Origin: Actinomycetota bacterium
GTDB lineage: Bacteria > Actinomycetota > Actinomycetes > Actinomycetales > Microbacteriaceae
Length of the DNA stretch: 64,000 bases
Assembly: GCA_020161315.1 (NCBI GenBank)
Contig: JAIUOH010000004.1
Span: forward strand, 45,616-109,615
Direction: 5' to 3'
In this document: positions 36,891 through 48,018 of the stretch, one piece after another
How the letters are laid out: every line of letters starts with the position of its first letter
How positions within the stretch are numbered: position 1 is the first letter of the stretch
Translations under genes and position numbers: made by a program
The notes under the pieces: model-generated
Seen by the model: only the letters and a program-made list of their open reading frames with translations
Databases searched by the model: none
What the model was told of the DNA's origin: nothing

Positions 36891-37706
36891 TCAGCCGCGC
36901 AGGGGCATTACGATGCCCGCAGCCGAGCCGGGGCGTTCGATCACCTCGACGGGCGTGCGATACACATCGCTCACGGTCTCGGCCGTGAGCACTTCGGCCG
37001 GGGTGCCGCAGGCGAATACTCGGCCCTCGCGCAGTAGCGCAATGCGGTCTGCGTAGGCAGCCGCCAAGTTCAGATCGTGCAGCACGACGAGCACCGCGTC
37101 GCCCGCAGCAGCGCGCTCGCGCGTCAGCTGTAGCAGCGTCTCTTGGTGCCCAAGATCGAGCGCGGCGGTCGGTTCGTCGAGCATCAGCACGCCGGTGCGA
37201 CCTGCCACCACGCGGGCGAAGCCCACGCGGGCGCGCTCACCGCCCGAGAGCGAGGGCACGCGGCGGTTGCCGAGGTGCGCAATGTCTGCGGCGGCAATCG
37301 CCTCAGCGATCGCCTCGTTGTCGTCGTCTTCGAGCGGGGTGCGCCGCCAGGGCGCGCGCCCCATCTCAACCACCTGATGCACCGTAAACGGAAACATGAT
37401 CTGGTTGTCTTGCAGCAGCACGCTACGGCGGCGGGCGAGCTCGGGCAGCGACCAGTCGCCAATCGAGCGGCCGCGAAACTCCACGTCGCCACCATCGGGC
37501 GCGGTGTCACCAGAGAGCACACCGAGCAGCGTCGACTTGCCGGCGCCATTTGGCCCGAGCAGCGCGAGCACCTCGCCCGCATGCACCTCGATCGACACAT
37601 CGTCGAGCAGCTTACGGCCGCCGCGCACCAGGGTGATGCCGCGCGCAGAAGCGACGACCGTGCCAGCCGGGGCGCGATCCACCGCCACAAATTTCTGAGC
37701 TGCCAT
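36891..37706 (-). CDS. hmuV: Haem ABC transporter ATP-binding protein
   Basis: A 271-residue ATPase with Walker A GPNGAGKST, Q-loop LLQDN, signature LSGGERAR, Walker B VLMLDEPTAALD and H-loop LHDLN. It powers HmuU. ATG 37706 lies 2 nt after the hmuU stop and has GGAGGG upstream; an upstream GTG at 37718 would overlap hmuU. The order hmuU-hmuV on this strand, divergent from hmuT, with HtaA genes alongside, identifies haem rather than siderophore import. Confidence 0.9.
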   Translation of the reverse strand: MAAQKFVAVDRAPAGTVVASARGITLVRGGRKLLDDVSIEVHAGEVLALLGPNGAGKSTLLGVLSGDTAPDGGDVEFRGRSIGDWSLPELARRRSVLLQDNQIMFPFTVHQVVEMGRAPWRRTPLEDDDNEAIAEAIAAADIAHLGNRRVPSLSGGERARVGFARVVAGRTGVLMLDEPTAALDLGHQETLLQLTRERAAAGDAVLVVLHDLNLAAAYADRIALLREGRVFACGTPAEVLTAETVSDVYRTPVEVIERPGSAAGIVMPLRG

Positions 37707-37708
37707 GG

Positions 37709-38791
37709 TTACCCCCACCCTCCGGCACGCTTGCGCGTGCGGCGCAGCAGCCAGAAGAAGAACGGGCCGCCCACGAGCGAGGTCAGCATGCCGATCGGCA
37801 GGTCTGCCATGGGCACGAGCGTGCGCGCGCCGAGATCTGCGAGGGTGAGCAGCAGTGCGCCGCCGAGCGCGCTCGCAGTGACGAGCGGCAGGTGCGCCGG
37901 GCCGAGAATCATGCGCATGAGGTGTGGAATCACGAGGCCCACGAACGCGATGATGCCCGCGAACGCGACCGAGGCGCCGACGAGCAGGGCAACCAGCACT
38001 ATGACACCGATGCGCAGCGCCTCAACGTTCACACCGAGGTGGCGCGCGTTGCGCTCGCCGAGTGCGAGCAGGTCGAGCTTGCGGGCGACGAGGTAGGCGG
38101 CGATCATGCCGATCGCGAGAATCGGTGCGACGATCGCGATCTGACTCCAACGCGAGCCCGCGAGGCTGCCGAGCTGCCAGAACACGATCTGCTCGCGCGA
38201 CTGCGTATCGCCCAGGAATGTCAGCAGGGCGATTGCGGCGCCGGCGATCGCATTAATCGCGATGCCGGTGAGCACCAGGGTAACGACCTCGGTGCGGCCC
38301 TCGGCGCGGCTCATGAAGTAGACGAGCAACGTCGCGACAAGGCCCGCGGCGAAGGCGAGCACGGCAGTGGTCCACTGGCCGAAGAGGGTGAGGCCGAACA
38401 CGATCGAGAGACCCGCGCCGACCGCGGCGCCCGACGAGATGCCGATGACGCCGGGCTCTGCGAGTGGGTTGCCGAAGATCGCCTGCATGAGCAGGCCTGA
38501 GATCGCAAGGCCAGCGCCCACGAGCGCGGCCATGGCTACGCGCGGAAAGCGGATCGCCCAGAGCGTCTGATCGCCCGCCGCGTGCGAGGGGAGCGGCAGC
38601 CACTCGATGCCGATCTTGTGCAGCAGCGAGCCCAGCACCTCTTGCGGCGGAATCGCCAACTGGCCGGTGCCCGCCGATGCGAGTAGCGCAAACGCGAGCG
38701 CGAGCGAGAGGGCGATAAAGAGTACGCCCTTGGTCGTGCGCAGCGATGACGGTGTCGAGGCTGAGTTTTTCATGTTGTTCCGAGGATCCAT
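37709..38791 (-). CDS. hmuU: Haem ABC transporter permease (FecCD family)
   Basis: A 360-residue permease with about ten transmembrane helices. FecCD landmarks are RFPRVAMAALVGAGLAISGLL, GNPLAEPGVIGISSGAAVGA and IAFVGLVIPHLMRMILGP. It forms the membrane channel for haem delivered by HmuT. The start could also be ATG 38773. It is divergent from hmuT. Confidence 0.9.
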   Translation of the reverse strand: MDPRNNMKNSASTPSSLRTTKGVLFIALSLALAFALLASAGTGQLAIPPQEVLGSLLHKIGIEWLPLPSHAAGDQTLWAIRFPRVAMAALVGAGLAISGLLMQAIFGNPLAEPGVIGISSGAAVGAGLSIVFGLTLFGQWTTAVLAFAAGLVATLLVYFMSRAEGRTEVVTLVLTGIAINAIAGAAIALLTFLGDTQSREQIVFWQLGSLAGSRWSQIAIVAPILAIGMIAAYLVARKLDLLALGERNARHLGVNVEALRIGVIVLVALLVGASVAFAGIIAFVGLVIPHLMRMILGPAHLPLVTASALGGALLLTLADLGARTLVPMADLPIGMLTSLVGGPFFFWLLRRTRKRAGGWG

Positions 38792-38817
38792 CTTATCTCT
38801 TCGGCTACGCTTAGTAA

Positions 38818-38826
38818 CATCTGATG
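38818..38826. promoter_or_regulatory. CATC-T-GATG palindrome between hmuU and hmuT
   Basis: Same flanked motif as at 32765 (AACATC-N-GATGA). Candidate shared operator for haem-uptake genes. Confidence 0.35.
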
Positions 38827-38849
38827 AAAGGTTCTCTGAGGTGCTTCAC

Positions 38850-39971
38850 ATGCGAACTTCTGCGCCGCGACGCCGGATTGCGCTCGCTGCGGCGGCCGTA
38901 ACGGCTGCCGCGCTGCTGCTCACCGGATGCCAGACGGCTGGCCCGGCGGGCTCTGCGAACGTTGCCGAGGCTTCCGAGCTGCCCCCGATCTCTTCGCTGA
39001 CCCCCATCGCAGACCCGACTGCATGGGAGGGTCCGACCACTGCCGTGATCGGGGGGCCGAGCCTCGAGCCGGTGGCTGATCACCCAGAAGCGCAGCTGCC
39101 CGCGACCGTCATCTCACACGACGTGACGGGCGACCGCGAGGTGCAGGTCACCGACACCTCGCGCCTGCTTGCGCTGTCAATTACCGGTACCATCGCCGAG
39201 TTGGTCGACGCGTACGGCCTCGCCGACAACCTGGTAGGTCGCGATATTTCTACCCAGATTCCTGGTTACGAGGATCTGCCGGTCGTCACTAAAGAGGGTC
39301 ACTCGATCGATGCTGAGGGTGTGCTCGCGCTGAACCCGACCCTCATCATCACCGATGGCTCGATCGGCCCCACCGACGTGGTGCTGCAGCTGCGCGATGC
39401 GGGCATTCAGGTGGTCACTGTGTCGCGTGCGACGAACCCCGAGGGCACCTATGAGCTCGCTCGCGAGGTGGCCGCCGCGCTCGGCGTTGCCCCGCTCGCT
39501 GACACGCTCAACGAGCAGCTGAAACAGGCGATTGCCGCGAAGGAAACCGAGATCGCGAAGTTGCTGCCCGCCGACCCGAAGCTTAGACCGCGCGTCGCGT
39601 TTCTCTACATTCGAGGCTCGGCCGGGGTCTACTACCTCTTTGGCGAGGGCAGCGGCATTGACTCGATGATCACCTCGCTTGGCGCGATCGACGTTGCGAA
39701 AGAGATCGGGTGGGTCGGCGAGAAGCCACTCACCGATGAGGCGCTCGTGTCGCTGAACCCCGACGTGCTACTCGTGATGACCGACGGGCTTGCGAGCGCT
39801 GGTGGCGTCGACGGGCTGATCGAGGCCCAGCCGAGCATCGCGCTCACCAACGCGGGCAAGCACCGCCGTGTGGTCGATGTGCCTGACACGCTGATCTTCG
39901 CGGGTGGCACGCGCATCCCCGATGTGCTCGACGGGCTCGCTCGCGCTATTTATGCACCAAACTCGCTATAG
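38850..39971 (+). CDS. hmuT: Haem-binding lipoprotein (ABC substrate-binding protein)
   Basis: A 373-residue lipoprotein with lipobox LLTGC after RRRIALAAAAVTAAALL and a periplasmic-binding fold of the class III type (SITGTIAELVDAYGLADNLVGRD ... VLALNPTLIITDGSIGP ... LNPDVLLVMTDGL). It hands haem from HtaA proteins to HmuUV. ATG 38850 is chosen for its signal peptide; GTG 38841 is possible. The last codons and stop lie inside the first unit of a 78-bp tandem repeat. Confidence 0.9.
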   Translation: MRTSAPRRRIALAAAAVTAAALLLTGCQTAGPAGSANVAEASELPPISSLTPIADPTAWEGPTTAVIGGPSLEPVADHPEAQLPATVISHDVTGDREVQVTDTSRLLALSITGTIAELVDAYGLADNLVGRDISTQIPGYEDLPVVTKEGHSIDAEGVLALNPTLIITDGSIGPTDVVLQLRDAGIQVVTVSRATNPEGTYELAREVAAALGVAPLADTLNEQLKQAIAAKETEIAKLLPADPKLRPRVAFLYIRGSAGVYYLFGEGSGIDSMITSLGAIDVAKEIGWVGEKPLTDEALVSLNPDVLLVMTDGLASAGGVDGLIEAQPSIALTNAGKHRRVVDVPDTLIFAGGTRIPDVLDGLARAIYAPNSL

Positions 39972-40130
39972 GCGATGCATCGCATCGCCGCGGTTTGGTG
40001 CTTGCCCACGGGCAAGCCGACGCGGGAACTGCGGAGGGACTCGCTATAGGCGATGCATCGCATCGCTGTGGTTTGGTGCTTGCTCACGGGCAAGCCGACG
40101 TGGGAACCGCGGAGGGGCTCGCTTTAAGCG
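39962..40130. repeat. 78-bp tandem repeat, about 2.2 copies
   Basis: Units start at 39962 and 40040 with CTCGCTATAGGCGATGCATC, and a partial third begins at 40118 with CTCGCTTTAAGCGA. Each unit has the palindrome GCGATGCATCGC and the hairpin GCTTGCCC-AC-GGGCAAGC. The first unit covers the hmuT stop codon, so the hairpins may terminate or stabilise its mRNA. Confidence 0.8.
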
Positions 40131-40236
40131 ACCGAACCCCTCGCGGCGCGGATCGCACTCAGCTTGGCGCGTGTACTCTTAAGTGCACGTAATTTCGACG
40201 CTGTGTACAGATTGCTCATTGAGTGGGGGAGGGCGC

Positions 40237-40881
40237 GTGGCCGAAGAGCACGAGACACGAGTTGCTGCGCGCGAAGCTCGCGCGAAAGCCGAGTCGCAGC
40301 GCACTCAGCCCGCTGGTGATCGTTTTGACGCGCTCGCGAAGAGCAACCGCGTCGGAGCGCACCGCGTCATTGGTGCCCCTCGCCGCTTCTGGATCTACCT
40401 GGTGAGCGCCCTTGTCGGCATTGCATTGCTCACGGGCGTGGGCATTATCGCGCTGCAGGTGACCGGGGCAAGTCTTCAGAACGTCACCGGCTCAGGCACC
40501 GGGTCTGAGTCGAAGCCGACATCGAAGCCAGCCTCGGTAAAGGCTGAGCTCGACCCCACCGCGCCGGTTGTGGTGCTGAACGGTACGGGCATGAGCGGCT
40601 TCGAGTCGATCGTCGATGGCGTGATCACGCAGAACGGCTGGGGCCAGATTCTCTTTTCAGCCCCCGCCGCGTCGAGCGATGTGCAGATCTCGGCGGTGTT
40701 CTTCTCGAAGCCAGAAGACGAGCCCGCCGCGCTCGCACTTGCGAAAGAGCTCGGCGGCGTCTCAACCTTCCAAAGCTCCGACTACGACGAGTATGGCGCG
40801 AAGCTGATCGTGTTGCTCGGTTCAGATTATGCGGGCCCCGGCAGTGACCAGCTCGTCTTGCCAGAGGCAGCTGCCCAGTAA
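40237..40881 (+). CDS. LytR C-terminal domain protein
   Basis: A 214-residue protein with a charged cytoplasmic start, one membrane helix (IYLVSALVGIALLTGVGIIAL), a Ser/Lys/Pro linker, and an extracytoplasmic LytR_C domain opened by PVVVLNGTGMSGF. LytR_C domains accompany envelope polymer ligases of the LCP family, but no LCP domain is present here. GTG 40237 has GGGGGAGGG upstream. Confidence 0.85.
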   Translation: MAEEHETRVAAREARAKAESQRTQPAGDRFDALAKSNRVGAHRVIGAPRRFWIYLVSALVGIALLTGVGIIALQVTGASLQNVTGSGTGSESKPTSKPASVKAELDPTAPVVVLNGTGMSGFESIVDGVITQNGWGQILFSAPAASSDVQISAVFFSKPEDEPAALALAKELGGVSTFQSSDYDEYGAKLIVLLGSDYAGPGSDQLVLPEAAAQ

Positions 40882-40959
40882 CGTTTTGCGTGGGATCGGC
40901 GGGGCCTACCGTCGCACCTAAAAATATGGCGCCGTGTTCGCCGCGAGCGTGCACCATTT

Positions 40960-40986
40960 CTTGCACTCTCAGGGTGCGAGTGCCAG
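40960..40986. promoter_or_regulatory. Divergent CIRCE element (distal)
   Basis: TTGCACTC-N9-GAGTGCCAG keeps the GCACTC/GAGTGC core and the 9-nt spacer of CIRCE but has weaker outer bases. It covers the -35. Confidence 0.6.
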
Positions 40987-40989
40987 AAT
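40961..40989 (+). promoter_or_regulatory. groEL promoter
   Basis: -35 TTGCAC (40961-40966), 17-bp spacer, -10 CAGAAT (40984-40989); start expected near 40996. It is overlaid by two CIRCE elements. Confidence 0.6.
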
Positions 40990-40993
40990 TGCA

Positions 40994-42707
<1,714 letters not shown>

Positions 42708-42718
42708 GCCCTCGCGCT

Positions 42719-42759
42719 AAAAAGGCGGGGTCGCACCTTCGGGTGCGGCCCCGCCTTTT
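42719..42759 (+). terminator. groEL terminator
   Basis: AAAGGCGGGGTCGCACC, TTCG loop, complementary arm with one mismatched pair, ending CCGCCTTTT. Confidence 0.88.
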
Positions 42760-42854
42760 GCGTGCGCTGATCCTCGCCTCGCGTGCGCTGCGCAGCTCGT
42801 GTGTGCCCGCTGCGCGCGCCACGCAACTCGCCCGACGTCGTAACTTCACCCCAC

Positions 42855-42913
42855 GCAAGTCGTCGCAAAGTGGGGCCCGGAATCGTCACAAACCCCACTT
42901 TGCGACGACTTGC
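42855..42913. repeat. Family B stem-loop, copy 2 (inverted)
   Basis: Perfect 21-bp arms (42855-42875 and 42893-42913) starting GCAAGTCGTCGCAAAGTGGG, with a 17-nt loop. Its reverse complement aligns along its whole length to 20448-20506. Confidence 0.8.
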
Positions 42914-43027
42914 GGAGTGGGTTGGGGGACTGGGGTGGGGCCGGTGGGGTGGCGTGCGTGCGGTGCGGTGGGCGTGATGGGGGTGGCGCGAGTGCGGTTG
43001 GTGCCGCGGGGTGCAGTTCTGCGATGG
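42914..43027. other. G-rich tract flanking stem-loop B2
   Basis: Runs of GGGG and GGTGGGG on the plus strand with few C residues; no gene. It lies beyond the stop of the minus-strand kinase gene. Confidence 0.6.
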
Positions 43028-44557
43028 TTAGCCGAGGCGCGGGATCGGCACAGTGTCGTCACCGAGCGGCGCCAGAGGCAGCTGCACCTTGAAGGTCGCA
43101 CCCCCGCCGGGCGTTTCGTGCACGCTCACCACGCCGCCGTGCGCCGCCACGATCGACTGCACGATCGACAGCCCGAGGCCAGAGCCGCCGGTCTCGCGGT
43201 TGCGCGAGGTGTCTGCGCGCCAGAAGCGGTCGAAGATTTTCGTGCGAAACTGCTCGGGAATGCCCTCACCATGGTCGATGATCTCAAACGCAGCGCTGCC
43301 CGAATCGGCATCGGAGCTCACACGAATCTCGATGGGGCTGCCCTCGGGGCTGTACCGCAGGGCGTTGCCAATGAGGTTGGTGACCACCTGTCGCACCTTG
43401 TGCTCGTCGCCGATCACCACCGGGGCACCCGCGTCTTCAATGGCTGTCACCTCGCGATCTGGTGCCTGGGCGTGTGTGTCGAGCGCCGCGTCGCTAGCGA
43501 TCTTGTTGAGTTCGAGCGGGGTGGCGTCGAGCGGGCGCCGCTCGTCGAGCCGGGCGAGTGCGAGCAGATCGTCGACGAGCGAGCCCATGCGGATGGCCTC
43601 TTTCTCGATGCGCTCCATCGCCTGGTCGAGCTGTTCGCCCGAGGTTAACCAGCCGTGACGGTACATTTCGGCGTAGCCGCGAACCGACACGAGCGGCGTG
43701 CGCAGTTCGTGGCCGGCGTCGCTGATGAAGCGGCGCATCTGCTCGATGGTGTGCTGCCGCTCTTCAAACGAGGTGTCTATTCGGTCGAGCATCACGTTGA
43801 GCGACTGCCCGAGATGGCCCACCTCGGTGTGCGGGCTGGCCACGAGTATTCGCTTTGAATAGTCACCGCGAGAAATCTCGAGTGCGGTTTGTTCTACCTC
43901 GGCAAGCGGTGCAAAGGTATTTGTGACGAGGATCCGCGTGAGCGCTGCGCCCAGCAACAACACGGCGATGCCAAAGCCCGAGAACACGAGCGCGAAGGCC
44001 GCCATGGTGCGGTTTGCCTCTGCGGTCGACAGCGAGATCAGCAGGGTGCCGCTCGGCGTGCCGCCCTGATTGGAGACGATCGGGCCGACGACGGTGTGCC
44101 AATCGATCCCATCTCTGCCCGAGATAGTGAAGACGTTGCCCACTTGCTGTGCGGCATCTTCGGGCAGAATTGTGGGCAGCTTCGGCGATAGCTCACCCTC
44201 ACGCTTCTGCGTGTTGTCGCAGAGAATCTCGCCGGTGCCGTCGAGCACGGCAACGTAGTAGCGGGGGCTCGCGAACTGCACGTCTTCACACCGCAGGTCG
44301 CGGGTGTCGGCCCCCGCGCTCAGCACAAACTTCGGGTTGCTGAGCACCTGTTGCAACTCGTTGTCGAGCGTTGCAATGAGCTGCGGGCGCAGAAACGACT
44401 GCGTGCCGATGCCAGCAACGATCAACCCGAGCGACAGAATGAACACCGTCACGCCCGTGATCTTGGTGCGCAGCGAGATGTCGTTCCAGCGGGCACCGAA
44501 GCGGCTCCGGGGCGCGGTGCCCTCGGAGCCGGATTCGGTGGCTTGGTAAACAGCCAA
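43028..44557 (-). CDS. Sensor histidine kinase
   Basis: A 509-residue kinase with helix ITGVTVFILSLGLIVAGI, an extracytoplasmic sensor of about 140 residues, helix FALVFSGFGIAVLLLGAAL, HAMP, HisKA with phospho-His283 in SDAGHELRTPL, N-box NLIGNALRY, and G-boxes IDHGEGIP and GGSGLGLSIV. It resembles the TcrY/PrrB group of OmpR-partner kinases. The regulator gene lies 4 bp upstream on the same strand. The signal is unknown. Confidence 0.92.
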   Translation of the reverse strand: MAVYQATESGSEGTAPRSRFGARWNDISLRTKITGVTVFILSLGLIVAGIGTQSFLRPQLIATLDNELQQVLSNPKFVLSAGADTRDLRCEDVQFASPRYYVAVLDGTGEILCDNTQKREGELSPKLPTILPEDAAQQVGNVFTISGRDGIDWHTVVGPIVSNQGGTPSGTLLISLSTAEANRTMAAFALVFSGFGIAVLLLGAALTRILVTNTFAPLAEVEQTALEISRGDYSKRILVASPHTEVGHLGQSLNVMLDRIDTSFEERQHTIEQMRRFISDAGHELRTPLVSVRGYAEMYRHGWLTSGEQLDQAMERIEKEAIRMGSLVDDLLALARLDERRPLDATPLELNKIASDAALDTHAQAPDREVTAIEDAGAPVVIGDEHKVRQVVTNLIGNALRYSPEGSPIEIRVSSDADSGSAAFEIIDHGEGIPEQFRTKIFDRFWRADTSRNRETGGSGLGLSIVQSIVAAHGGVVSVHETPGGGATFKVQLPLAPLGDDTVPIPRLG

Positions 44558-44561
44558 CTGC

Positions 44562-45263
44562 TTACTTTGCGTCGGTCTTGAGCATGTAGCCGAAGCCGCG
44601 CTTCGTCTGAATCAGCGACTCTTCGGTGAGAGGGTCGAGCTTGCGGCGCAGGTAAGAGATGTACGACTCGACGATGCCTGCGTCGCCGTTGAAGTCATAC
44701 TCCCAAACGTGGTCGAGAATCTGCGACTTCGAGAGCACGCGGTTTGCGTTCTGCATCAGGTAGCGCAGCAGCTTGAACTCGGTCGGGCTGAGCTCGATCG
44801 GGGTGCCGGCCACGCGCACCTCGTGGGTGTCTTGGTCGAGCACGATCGGGCCTGTCTCGAGAACGGCCTCTTCGTCTTCTTGAATGGTGCGACGAAGGAT
44901 GGCCTTGATCCTCGCAATAATCTCATCGAGACTAAACGGCTTGGTGACGTAATCGTCGCCGCCAACCGTGAGGCCCATCACCTTGTCCTCGGTGTCGTCT
45001 TTCGCGGTCAAGAAAAGAATCGGCGCGGTGAAGCCGTGTGAGCGCAGTCTCTTGGTGACGCTGAAGCCGTTCATGTCGGGCAGCATGACGTCGAGAATGA
45101 TGAGATCTGGCTCTTCTTCAAGAACAGCCGAGATGGTTTGCGCGCCGTTGCCGACCGCGCGCACTCCGAAGCCAGCAAAGCGCAGGCTGGTGCTGAGCAG
45201 CTCGCGAATGCTCGGCTCGTCATCGACGATGAGAATGCGGGGGCCCTTGTGCTGAGTGTTCAT
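44562..45263 (-). CDS. OmpR-family response regulator
   Basis: A 233-residue regulator. Receiver acidic pair D14-D15, phospho-acceptor Asp58 in LIILDVMLPDMNG, lysine in VTKPFSLDE, and a C-terminal winged helix (SYISYLRRKLDPLTEESLIQTKRGFGYML). Partner of the kinase encoded 4 bp downstream, resembling TcrX/TrcR-type regulators. Targets unknown. Confidence 0.93.
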   Translation of the reverse strand: MNTQHKGPRILIVDDEPSIRELLSTSLRFAGFGVRAVGNGAQTISAVLEEEPDLIILDVMLPDMNGFSVTKRLRSHGFTAPILFLTAKDDTEDKVMGLTVGGDDYVTKPFSLDEIIARIKAILRRTIQEDEEAVLETGPIVLDQDTHEVRVAGTPIELSPTEFKLLRYLMQNANRVLSKSQILDHVWEYDFNGDAGIVESYISYLRRKLDPLTEESLIQTKRGFGYMLKTDAK

Positions 45264-45335
45264 ATTCTCAGTCTCTGAGGGTTTGCTATGAACTGGCTGA
45301 ATGCCCGCAATTTGCCTCGGGGGTGGACCGCGGCG

Positions 45336-47912
45336 CTAGCTATTCTCGCGACCGCGCGAGAACCAGCGCCGCAACTTTTCACGCCCGTCGATGCCGAGTT
45401 TCCCGTAGACGTGCGCAAGGTGGGTCTCGACCGTTCTGGCCGAAAGTTGTAGTCGCTCGGCAACATACTTCGAGGAGTAGCCAAGTGCGGTGAACAGGGC
45501 GATCTCGCGTTCGCGACCCGTTAACTTAGAAACCGGCGGTAGCGGCATCCAGATGCCCAGCTCAGAAAGCAGTCGCTCGTCCGGGTCAGCATCGCCGCCG
45601 GGCTGCGTCATCGCCTTGATATGGGCGAGGATCGCCGGGCCCACCGGCTGCTCGATGAGCGGGGCAATCGCCTCAGCCCGTGCCAGCAGGGCCGGGTCGG
45701 GCGAGGCAGACTCATGAGCGATGACATCGAGCGCCTTCAGCTCGACCAGTGGCATGTCTTGGGCCCGCGCCCAGTCAGCGAGTTGTTGCGCGTGAGCGAT
45801 GAGCTCTGGATCACGCAGCCAGTGCCTCGCCCGCAGTGCGAGGTTGCCGGCAAAACCGTGTAGTGCCGAGGCCACCCCGGGGCGCGAGAGCATTTCGCTG
45901 TACTGTAGCGAGGTGCGGGCGCGGTCCGACTCTCCGAGCGCAGCGAACGCGAGTGCAGCCGTGACGTGCACGAGCGGCACAATGCCGAACGGGTCGTGCG
46001 ACGCAATCGTCTTGAGTAGCCGTTCCGAGAGTTCCGCTGCGTCGTTCCACCTTGCCTCTTGCAGGCAGAAAAGCACGATGCCGAGATCAATAAACCCGGT
46101 GCGTGCCTGCACCGCGCTCAGGTCGGCACGAGTGGGCGTTGCAACCTGTTCGAGGGTGTGCCTTGCCGAGATGGTGGTGCCCCGCGCCCAGTGCGCGAGA
46201 AAGGCAACGAAACCCTCGAGATCGCCCGAGGTGGTGGGTGAGATGTCGTGCAGCATCACGATTTTGCGGGTGTTCTCAGCGAGCGTGAGCGCCGCCTGAA
46301 ACTGCCCTTTCTGTAGGCGGATGAGTGCCTCAAAGGTGCGCGCCGGGGCCGATAGCCATTCGGTATTGAGATCGTGCTCGCCCGTCGCGGGTGCCCCGGT
46401 CTCGAGTGCGCTGCGCAGATGTCCGTTGAGGGTGAGCACCCGCATTTTGCATGCCGTGGTGTGGTGGCTTGCGTCGATCCCGCGCGATGCCCAATGCCGC
46501 TCCCATTGCTCGAATGCCGCAAGAGCAAACTCTGGCTCGGCGACATACTTTGGTGCAACACATATCGAGGTGGCGGCGAGCTTGAACTGCATTTCGAACG
46601 GGAGCGCCTCGAAGGTTTCGCTGTGCTCAATCAGTGCCCTGAGCGCGAGCATTGCCTCATCGAGTGCCTCTGCCGCACCCAGAAAGTGCGCGAGGTCGCA
46701 GGCCCGAAGTATTGCCTCAGCTGACCGCTGTGGGTCTTCATGCGGCATCGCGGCCAGCGCGAGTCGGAGCGTGTAGTGCAGGTCGCCTGCGCGATCAGCC
46801 GCGTGCATTGCCTGCCACATCCAGGCTGCCGGTAGCTCACGACCTGCCGTTAGGCCGAACTGCACCAGTCTTTTGCGGTTGGCGGGGGAGAGCGATGCGT
46901 CTTCGGAGAGCAGCGCGTTGAAGCAGAGCGTGGCGAGTGCGATGCGTGTTGCTGGTGCGAGGTGCTCTCGTATTGCCGCCGCGAGGATAGGCAGCCGGGT
47001 GACAAGGGTGGTCACACCTGAGCGGTCGGTTCGCACCACAAGCACCTGCCGATTGAGTAGCTTCGACACGGTGTCGCTGTCGAGTAGCTGCAGCAACGAT
47101 GCCTCGTGCATGGGCGAAGCGAACGAGACGAGCTCGAGTGCTCGTTGCTCTATCTCGCTGAACTCCTCGAGCTGGGCCACAAAGTCTGCCGGGGGCCGAT
47201 TTTCTCGGGGGTTGATCCAGGCGATTCGCCTGGCACGCTGAATGGCACCGCGGCGATCTGCGGCGAGGGCGAGCGTTTCGAGGGCGTGCACGTTGCCGAG
47301 CGTTGCCGCATACCAATCGTCGAGTGAGGGCCCCGCGAACTCGTCTACCCCTAGTAGCTTCGAGAGAAACTGCTGGCTTTCGTCGCGCGTGAGCGGTTCG
47401 ATCGCCTGAAGCAGCACGCCAGGATCACGCGCCAACCGGTCGGCGGCGCCAACGATCTGTTGTGCCGTGCCGATGAAGCGCACGCGGTGTGCCCGTACGA
47501 GGTGTTCGAGAAAGGCGGCATCTTCGCCGTGGTATTGGTCGATGCCTAGAGCCACGATGATGACTTCACCCGGCGCAAACCGTTTGAGAAGCGAGTCAAG
47601 CACTCGTCGGCTTGCCTCTTGCGCCGGGGCCGTTGAGATAAGACCGGCCAACTCCAAGAGGTCTTTGCAGCGGTGCACAAGCAATTGATGCACTGGGTGA
47701 TGTACGTTGGCGGCGAGCGCGTAGGCGGCCTGCCTCGCAAGGTATGACTTGCCGCAGCCGGGCTCGCCTGTGAGCACGATGCTTGCACCCTCTTCGCTGA
47801 GTGCTTGAGCGAGATGCTCTGCTCGTGACTCGCTCACCGCGAGAAATGCGCGCTGCGGCGCCTCGTTCTCTCCCCCGTGTTTTTGCCCTGTGGCATGTGT
47901 TTTGAGGTCCAC
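45336..47912 (-). CDS. Large ATP-binding LuxR-family regulator
   Basis: An 858-residue regulator of the LAL/MalT-like layout: an N-terminal P-loop ATPase with Walker A GEPGCGKS (49-56), a long alpha-helical middle of TPR-like character, and a C-terminal LuxR helix-turn-helix (LTGREREIALFTALGYSSKYVAERLQLSARTVETHLAHVYGKLGI, about 795-845). Such proteins sense a ligand through the ATPase/TPR core and then bind DNA. It is divergent from the pilus operon across 279 bp, so pilus control is a fair inference. Confidence 0.87.
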   Translation of the reverse strand: MDLKTHATGQKHGGENEAPQRAFLAVSESRAEHLAQALSEEGASIVLTGEPGCGKSYLARQAAYALAANVHHPVHQLLVHRCKDLLELAGLISTAPAQEASRRVLDSLLKRFAPGEVIIVALGIDQYHGEDAAFLEHLVRAHRVRFIGTAQQIVGAADRLARDPGVLLQAIEPLTRDESQQFLSKLLGVDEFAGPSLDDWYAATLGNVHALETLALAADRRGAIQRARRIAWINPRENRPPADFVAQLEEFSEIEQRALELVSFASPMHEASLLQLLDSDTVSKLLNRQVLVVRTDRSGVTTLVTRLPILAAAIREHLAPATRIALATLCFNALLSEDASLSPANRKRLVQFGLTAGRELPAAWMWQAMHAADRAGDLHYTLRLALAAMPHEDPQRSAEAILRACDLAHFLGAAEALDEAMLALRALIEHSETFEALPFEMQFKLAATSICVAPKYVAEPEFALAAFEQWERHWASRGIDASHHTTACKMRVLTLNGHLRSALETGAPATGEHDLNTEWLSAPARTFEALIRLQKGQFQAALTLAENTRKIVMLHDISPTTSGDLEGFVAFLAHWARGTTISARHTLEQVATPTRADLSAVQARTGFIDLGIVLFCLQEARWNDAAELSERLLKTIASHDPFGIVPLVHVTAALAFAALGESDRARTSLQYSEMLSRPGVASALHGFAGNLALRARHWLRDPELIAHAQQLADWARAQDMPLVELKALDVIAHESASPDPALLARAEAIAPLIEQPVGPAILAHIKAMTQPGGDADPDERLLSELGIWMPLPPVSKLTGREREIALFTALGYSSKYVAERLQLSARTVETHLAHVYGKLGIDGREKLRRWFSRGRENS

Positions 47913-48018
47913 AAAGACACCCCCGATTTTCTAGCTCCCGTGAGTGATCTTCTCTCGCTGGTCGCCGATGCACAAGAAATGTTCCGGTATTCACAGTTTG
48001 AGGCGGGTGTGCAGAAGT

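Noticed and set aside
39962-40130. CRISPR array
   Set aside because: Units of 78 bp are contiguous with no unique spacers and no cas genes nearby.
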